A model generated the notes under the pieces. That model saw only the letters and a program-made list of their open reading frames with translations, was not told the origin of the DNA and ran no database searches. 17,599 nt of DNA from Bermanella sp049115935. Its GTDB lineage: Bacteria; Pseudomonadota; Gammaproteobacteria; Pseudomonadales; Oceanobacteraceae. The stretch spans positions 1 to 17,599 of the forward strand of contig JAGDZK010000061.1 of NCBI GenBank assembly GCA_049115935.1, in the 5' to 3' direction. The translations under genes and the position numbers were made by a program. This document shows, in pieces, positions 14,770-17,599 of the stretch. Position 1 is the stretch's first letter; each line of letters opens with the position of its first letter.

Positions 14770-15441
14770 ATGGAAATCAACACTCCCCTGCCCAGTTTAA
14801 TTAGCCGTTTATATCAGGATAACAATAACCTAGGCACAAGTTTAAATACTGCCGCAACACCGGACTCTGACACTGATCTGAGTGAAAGCGTTCAAAGTAC
14901 TAGCCGCGAATTAAGTTTATCCATACGCAGCCAAAAATTAAGCGCCATTAGTAAAGAGTTTTTTAATGGCCCCATAGCTTCAAAAAACATGGCGGCTCTT
15001 AGTCAAAGCTTGTATGAAAATGGTTTCATTAGTAGCAGTGAGTTACAAGCAATTGATAACACTAAAACTGAACAAAGTACCATTACCCAGTCAAAGCATT
15101 TTATTAATAGCTTTATGTTTGAAGCGAGCAAGCAAGGGGATAGCCAAACACTTTCTATGCTTGAGCCCATCGCTCAAGCCATCGACAATATGGACGCCGT
15201 CGGTAGCAACAGGCAGCGTCAAACCGAGATCACGGCCCAAGATAATGCAAACCAAATACTAGAACACCTAAAAACGTTAAATAGTGATGAGGCCCTGATC
15301 ACAGAATTTGAAAACGTAGTCGATGTTCTCTCGACCTTGGATACCGTCCGACAAAACGACCTGACTAAGCAAGGTATTGCCGAGTATGAGTCCATGCAAA
15401 ATGAGTATGAATCACTCTTTAAGCCAGCAGAAGATTCATAA
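14770..15441 (+). CDS. Hypothetical protein, helical, no known domain recognised
   Basis: I do not recognise this 223-residue protein. It has no signal peptide or membrane segment, no cysteine or tryptophan, and is rich in Ser, Gln, Asn and acidic residues. The N-terminal 45 residues look disordered. The rest looks mostly helical, for example SQKLSAISKEFFNGPIASKN and QILEHLKTLNSDEALITEF, with an acidic end. The frame can be extended to a TTG at 14710, but that codon lies within the sigma54 site. The ATG at 14770, with GGAA five bases before it, is the likely start. Its position behind an RpoN-type promoter and 69 bp before a diguanylate cyclase gene hints at a motility- or surface-linked role, but this is inference from context only. 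Confidence 0.72.
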   Translation: MEINTPLPSLISRLYQDNNNLGTSLNTAATPDSDTDLSESVQSTSRELSLSIRSQKLSAISKEFFNGPIASKNMAALSQSLYENGFISSSELQAIDNTKTEQSTITQSKHFINSFMFEASKQGDSQTLSMLEPIAQAIDNMDAVGSNRQRQTEITAQDNANQILEHLKTLNSDEALITEFENVVDVLSTLDTVRQNDLTKQGIAEYESMQNEYESLFKPAEDS

Positions 15442-15449
15442 GTCCTTTT

Positions 15450-15494
15450 GAGATTTACGTCTATACTGAAAAGATGTATTTACCCCGTAATCTC
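15450..15494. repeat. Imperfect inverted repeat before the diguanylate cyclase gene
   Basis: GAGATTTACG (15450-15459) pairs with CGTAATCTC (15486-15494) if one T bulges out. It spans most of the 69-bp gap and has a 26-base interior. There is no T run, so it is not an intrinsic terminator. It may be an operator or an mRNA structure between two co-transcribed genes. Confidence 0.25.
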
Positions 15495-15510
15495 AACTTC
15501 TGTATAGCGC

Positions 15511-17517
15511 ATGACTGAGCCTAAACAACCACTAGAATTTGCTCCACATATAGCGGCGCGCTCCCCTATGAGACATAAAGTGCTGCAAATTGTTAGCCTG
15601 CTTATTATGGTCAGCATTACTTTAATGGGCTTGGGTTATTTACAATCTGAAACACTCAATAGCGTGCGTGCATTTGTTCGTGGCGAAGGTCTATGGGCCA
15701 AAGCGCAAAAAGACGCCGTCTTCTATCTTGAGCGCTACGTCCATAATCATGACGATTCGGACTTTAAACATTTCAAGCAAGCCCTCGAAGTTAACCTTGG
15801 TGATAAAGAAGCGCGCCTGGCTTTACAAGAAAACCCGCCAAACAGAGAGCGCGCCGAAAAAGGCTTTCTTAAGGGTGATAATCATCCTGATGATGTCGCC
15901 AACATGATGGATTTTTTTGTTCGCTTTAAAGACTTCTATTATTTGAGAATTGCGATCGAGATATGGACACAAGGCGACCAGAAAATATACGAGCTAAGCC
16001 TGTTAGGGGATAAAATTCACAAGTGTATTGTAAACAACAATAATATTTGCTTAACCCAGCATACCTCTGAATTAGAAAGGTTAAATCTAGAGCTTCATAA
16101 GATAGCCACTGATTTTTCATTGATTTTAAGTGATGGTGCACGCTGGGTGAAATCCACTTTTTTAATCGTCAGCTCTATTATAATTAGCCTACAGTTTCTA
16201 TTTATTTATATTGTCACCAAACGATTTATTTTTGAACTCAATAGAAATGAAGAAGAACTATTGATGAGTGAAAATCGTTTTTTTTCACTCTATCAATCAA
16301 ACGTAATTGGCATAATGGAATGGAAATTAGACGGTACGATTATCGCAGCTAATGATGCATTTCTAGATATGATCGGTTATTCACAAAATAGCTTAGAGGA
16401 TGACAAGCTAAACTGGAAAGGTATCACTCCAAAAGAGTTTGAAAAAGCGGACAAGTACTTTATAAAAGAAATCATCAAAAATGGTATGTGCACACCGTTT
16501 AAAAAAGAGTTCATTCATAAAGATGGGCATCGCGTGTTTGCCTATTTAGGTGCCACATTATTGTATGGGGAAACCGACAAAGGCATTTGTTTTGTAGTTG
16601 ATCAAAGTCAACAAAAACTAAGTGAAACTCAACTCAAGCTATCCGCAAAAGTATTTGATGCTAGCAACGATGGCATCATAATTACCGACAAATATAAACA
16701 TGTATTGGCAGTAAATCCCGCGTATTGTAAAAGCACGGGGGTAGAAAAAGATCAACTCATCGGTCGAACACCTCCTATTCTCGCGTCGCAAAACATACCT
16801 GATACGCTATACGATGAAATAACTGAAAGCCTATTACAACACGGTCTCTGGCAGGGAGATGCCTTTGATACAACAGCATCTGGAGAGGTTATTCCGGTGC
16901 TGCTTAGTATCAACACGGTAAGAGACAAGCAATACAAAATAAGCCACTATGTAATTAACATCAAAGATGTACGTCAACAAAAAGCGGCTGAGGAGCAATT
17001 GAAAAAGCTGGCGCACTTTGATTATCTGACGGGACTAGCAAACCGCAGCTTGTATCAGGACCGCCTCTCTCAAGCGTTAATACGAGCCAAACGACATTCG
17101 TCACGATGCGCATTATTATTTTTTGATTTAGATAACTTTAAACCGATTAATGATCAATACGGCCATGAAATCGGCGACTTAGCATTACAAGTTGTCGCCA
17201 CACGATTAACCCAACAAGTTCGTGATAATGACACTATTGCACGCTTGGGTGGTGATGAATTTGTCATTATCATTGAAGACTTAAATACTAGCGAAGACGC
17301 TGCTAACTTGGCACAAAAGATTATTGAATCGCTTTCTAAACCGTTTCAGCTAAAGGATCACACTTTACATCTAGGTTGCAGTGTCGGTATTAGTATTTAC
17401 CCAGATAACGCAGATGACCATTTATCTCTCACCCGAAATGCTGATATCGCCATGTATGCCGCAAAAGCATCTGGCTCCAATCAATACTATTTCTACAACC
17501 CATCATTCAAGTCGTAA
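15511..17517 (+). CDS. Membrane PAS-PAS-GGDEF diguanylate cyclase
   Basis: This protein is predicted to make cyclic di-GMP from two GTP in response to an envelope or intracellular signal. The 668-residue protein has a membrane helix at about 24-44, a helical periplasmic sensor (about 45-212, containing GEGLWAKAQKDAVFYLERYV), a second helix (216-236), a PAS domain (about 253-370), a second PAS (about 378-490), and a GGDEF domain (about 500-664). The GGDEF part is intact: FDYLTGLANR (503-512), metal-binding FFDLDNFKPIND (537-548), active loop GGDEF (580-584), and the product-inhibition I-site RDND (571-574). No EAL domain follows, so it should be a cyclase only. The ATG at 15511 has no obvious SD. 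A second ATG at 15568 is no better, so the exact start is uncertain. Confidence 0.93.
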   Translation: MTEPKQPLEFAPHIAARSPMRHKVLQIVSLLIMVSITLMGLGYLQSETLNSVRAFVRGEGLWAKAQKDAVFYLERYVHNHDDSDFKHFKQALEVNLGDKEARLALQENPPNRERAEKGFLKGDNHPDDVANMMDFFVRFKDFYYLRIAIEIWTQGDQKIYELSLLGDKIHKCIVNNNNICLTQHTSELERLNLELHKIATDFSLILSDGARWVKSTFLIVSSIIISLQFLFIYIVTKRFIFELNRNEEELLMSENRFFSLYQSNVIGIMEWKLDGTIIAANDAFLDMIGYSQNSLEDDKLNWKGITPKEFEKADKYFIKEIIKNGMCTPFKKEFIHKDGHRVFAYLGATLLYGETDKGICFVVDQSQQKLSETQLKLSAKVFDASNDGIIITDKYKHVLAVNPAYCKSTGVEKDQLIGRTPPILASQNIPDTLYDEITESLLQHGLWQGDAFDTTASGEVIPVLLSINTVRDKQYKISHYVINIKDVRQQKAAEEQLKKLAHFDYLTGLANRSLYQDRLSQALIRAKRHSSRCALLFFDLDNFKPINDQYGHEIGDLALQVVATRLTQQVRDNDTIARLGGDEFVIIIEDLNTSEDAANLAQKIIESLSKPFQLKDHTLHLGCSVGISIYPDNADDHLSLTRNADIAMYAAKASGSNQYYFYNPSFKS

Positions 17518-17582
17518 ACATTGCAGCCAGCGCAATGATGCTTCTTTAAACCCAACCTCTACTCATTACTTTTTAATAGGCG

Positions 17583-17599
17583 AAAAAAAACCGCTCGGT
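17583..17599. terminator. Left half of a probable terminator at the window edge
   Basis: Eight A residues are followed by CCGCTCGGT, at which point the window ends. A bidirectional intrinsic terminator commonly looks like this (A run, GC-rich arm, loop, complementary arm, T run). It would stop the cyclase transcript rightward, or a minus-strand gene arriving from the right. The second arm cannot be seen. Confidence 0.4.

Noticed and set aside
1..17599. CRISPR array, prophage, integron, toxin-antitoxin or defence island
   Set aside because: No regularly spaced direct repeats, integrase, transposase, phage structural genes or paired small toxin/antitoxin frames were seen. The gene content is core metabolism, envelope and signalling.

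Overview
The window looks like a chromosomal segment of a marine gammaproteobacterium of the Oceanospirillales type (Oleispira, Bermanella or Thalassolituus relatives). This is inferred from moderate GC content, gammaproteobacterial-type TyrS, ErpA and HemL, Shine-Dalgarno (SD) starts of AGGAG/AAGGT type, an outer-membrane porin, and a core gene order (rRNA operon, tyrS, M23 peptidase, anmK, erpA, argC, hemJ) that from memory resembles the Pseudomonas neighbourhood. No database search was possible. Most of the window is ordinary core genome. I see no phage, insertion sequence, CRISPR array, toxin-antitoxin pair or defence island.

Left edge (1-362): a gene-free stretch holding three tandem sigma70 promoters, all firing leftward with identical 16-bp spacers and GC-rich discriminators. 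This is the architecture of rRNA operon promoters, so an rrn operon very probably starts just outside the window. tyrS (minus strand) ends 15 bp before the most upstream promoter and has no obvious terminator. Divergent from tyrS are an envelope M23 peptidase and anmK (plus strand), which act in peptidoglycan remodelling and recycling.

Middle (4231-7262, minus strand): an apparent operon argC - DUF6776 membrane coiled-coil protein - bactofilin - erpA - exported DsrE-like protein, tightly packed with short gaps or overlaps. Divergent from argC, a CLC-family chloride transport protein with a CBS tail, hemJ and hemL form a second cluster (7338-10841). hemJ and hemL act in haem/tetrapyrrole synthesis. 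A strong intrinsic terminator ends it.

Right half (10890-17599): a single-gene porin unit with an elaborate upstream region; a small exported-protein gene on the minus strand that appears frameshifted at an A6 tract; a MATE exporter; a convergent DUF1439 (YceB-like) protein preceded by a possible 32-residue membrane peptide; an unrecognised 223-residue protein behind a well-formed sigma54 -24/-12 site; and a membrane PAS-PAS-GGDEF diguanylate cyclase. The window ends in half of a probable terminator.

The points most worth a second look are the triple rRNA-type promoter array, the broken small secreted gene, the sigma54-driven unknown gene next to a cyclase, and the CLC protein whose anion- and proton-pathway residues differ from those of the well-studied exchangers.
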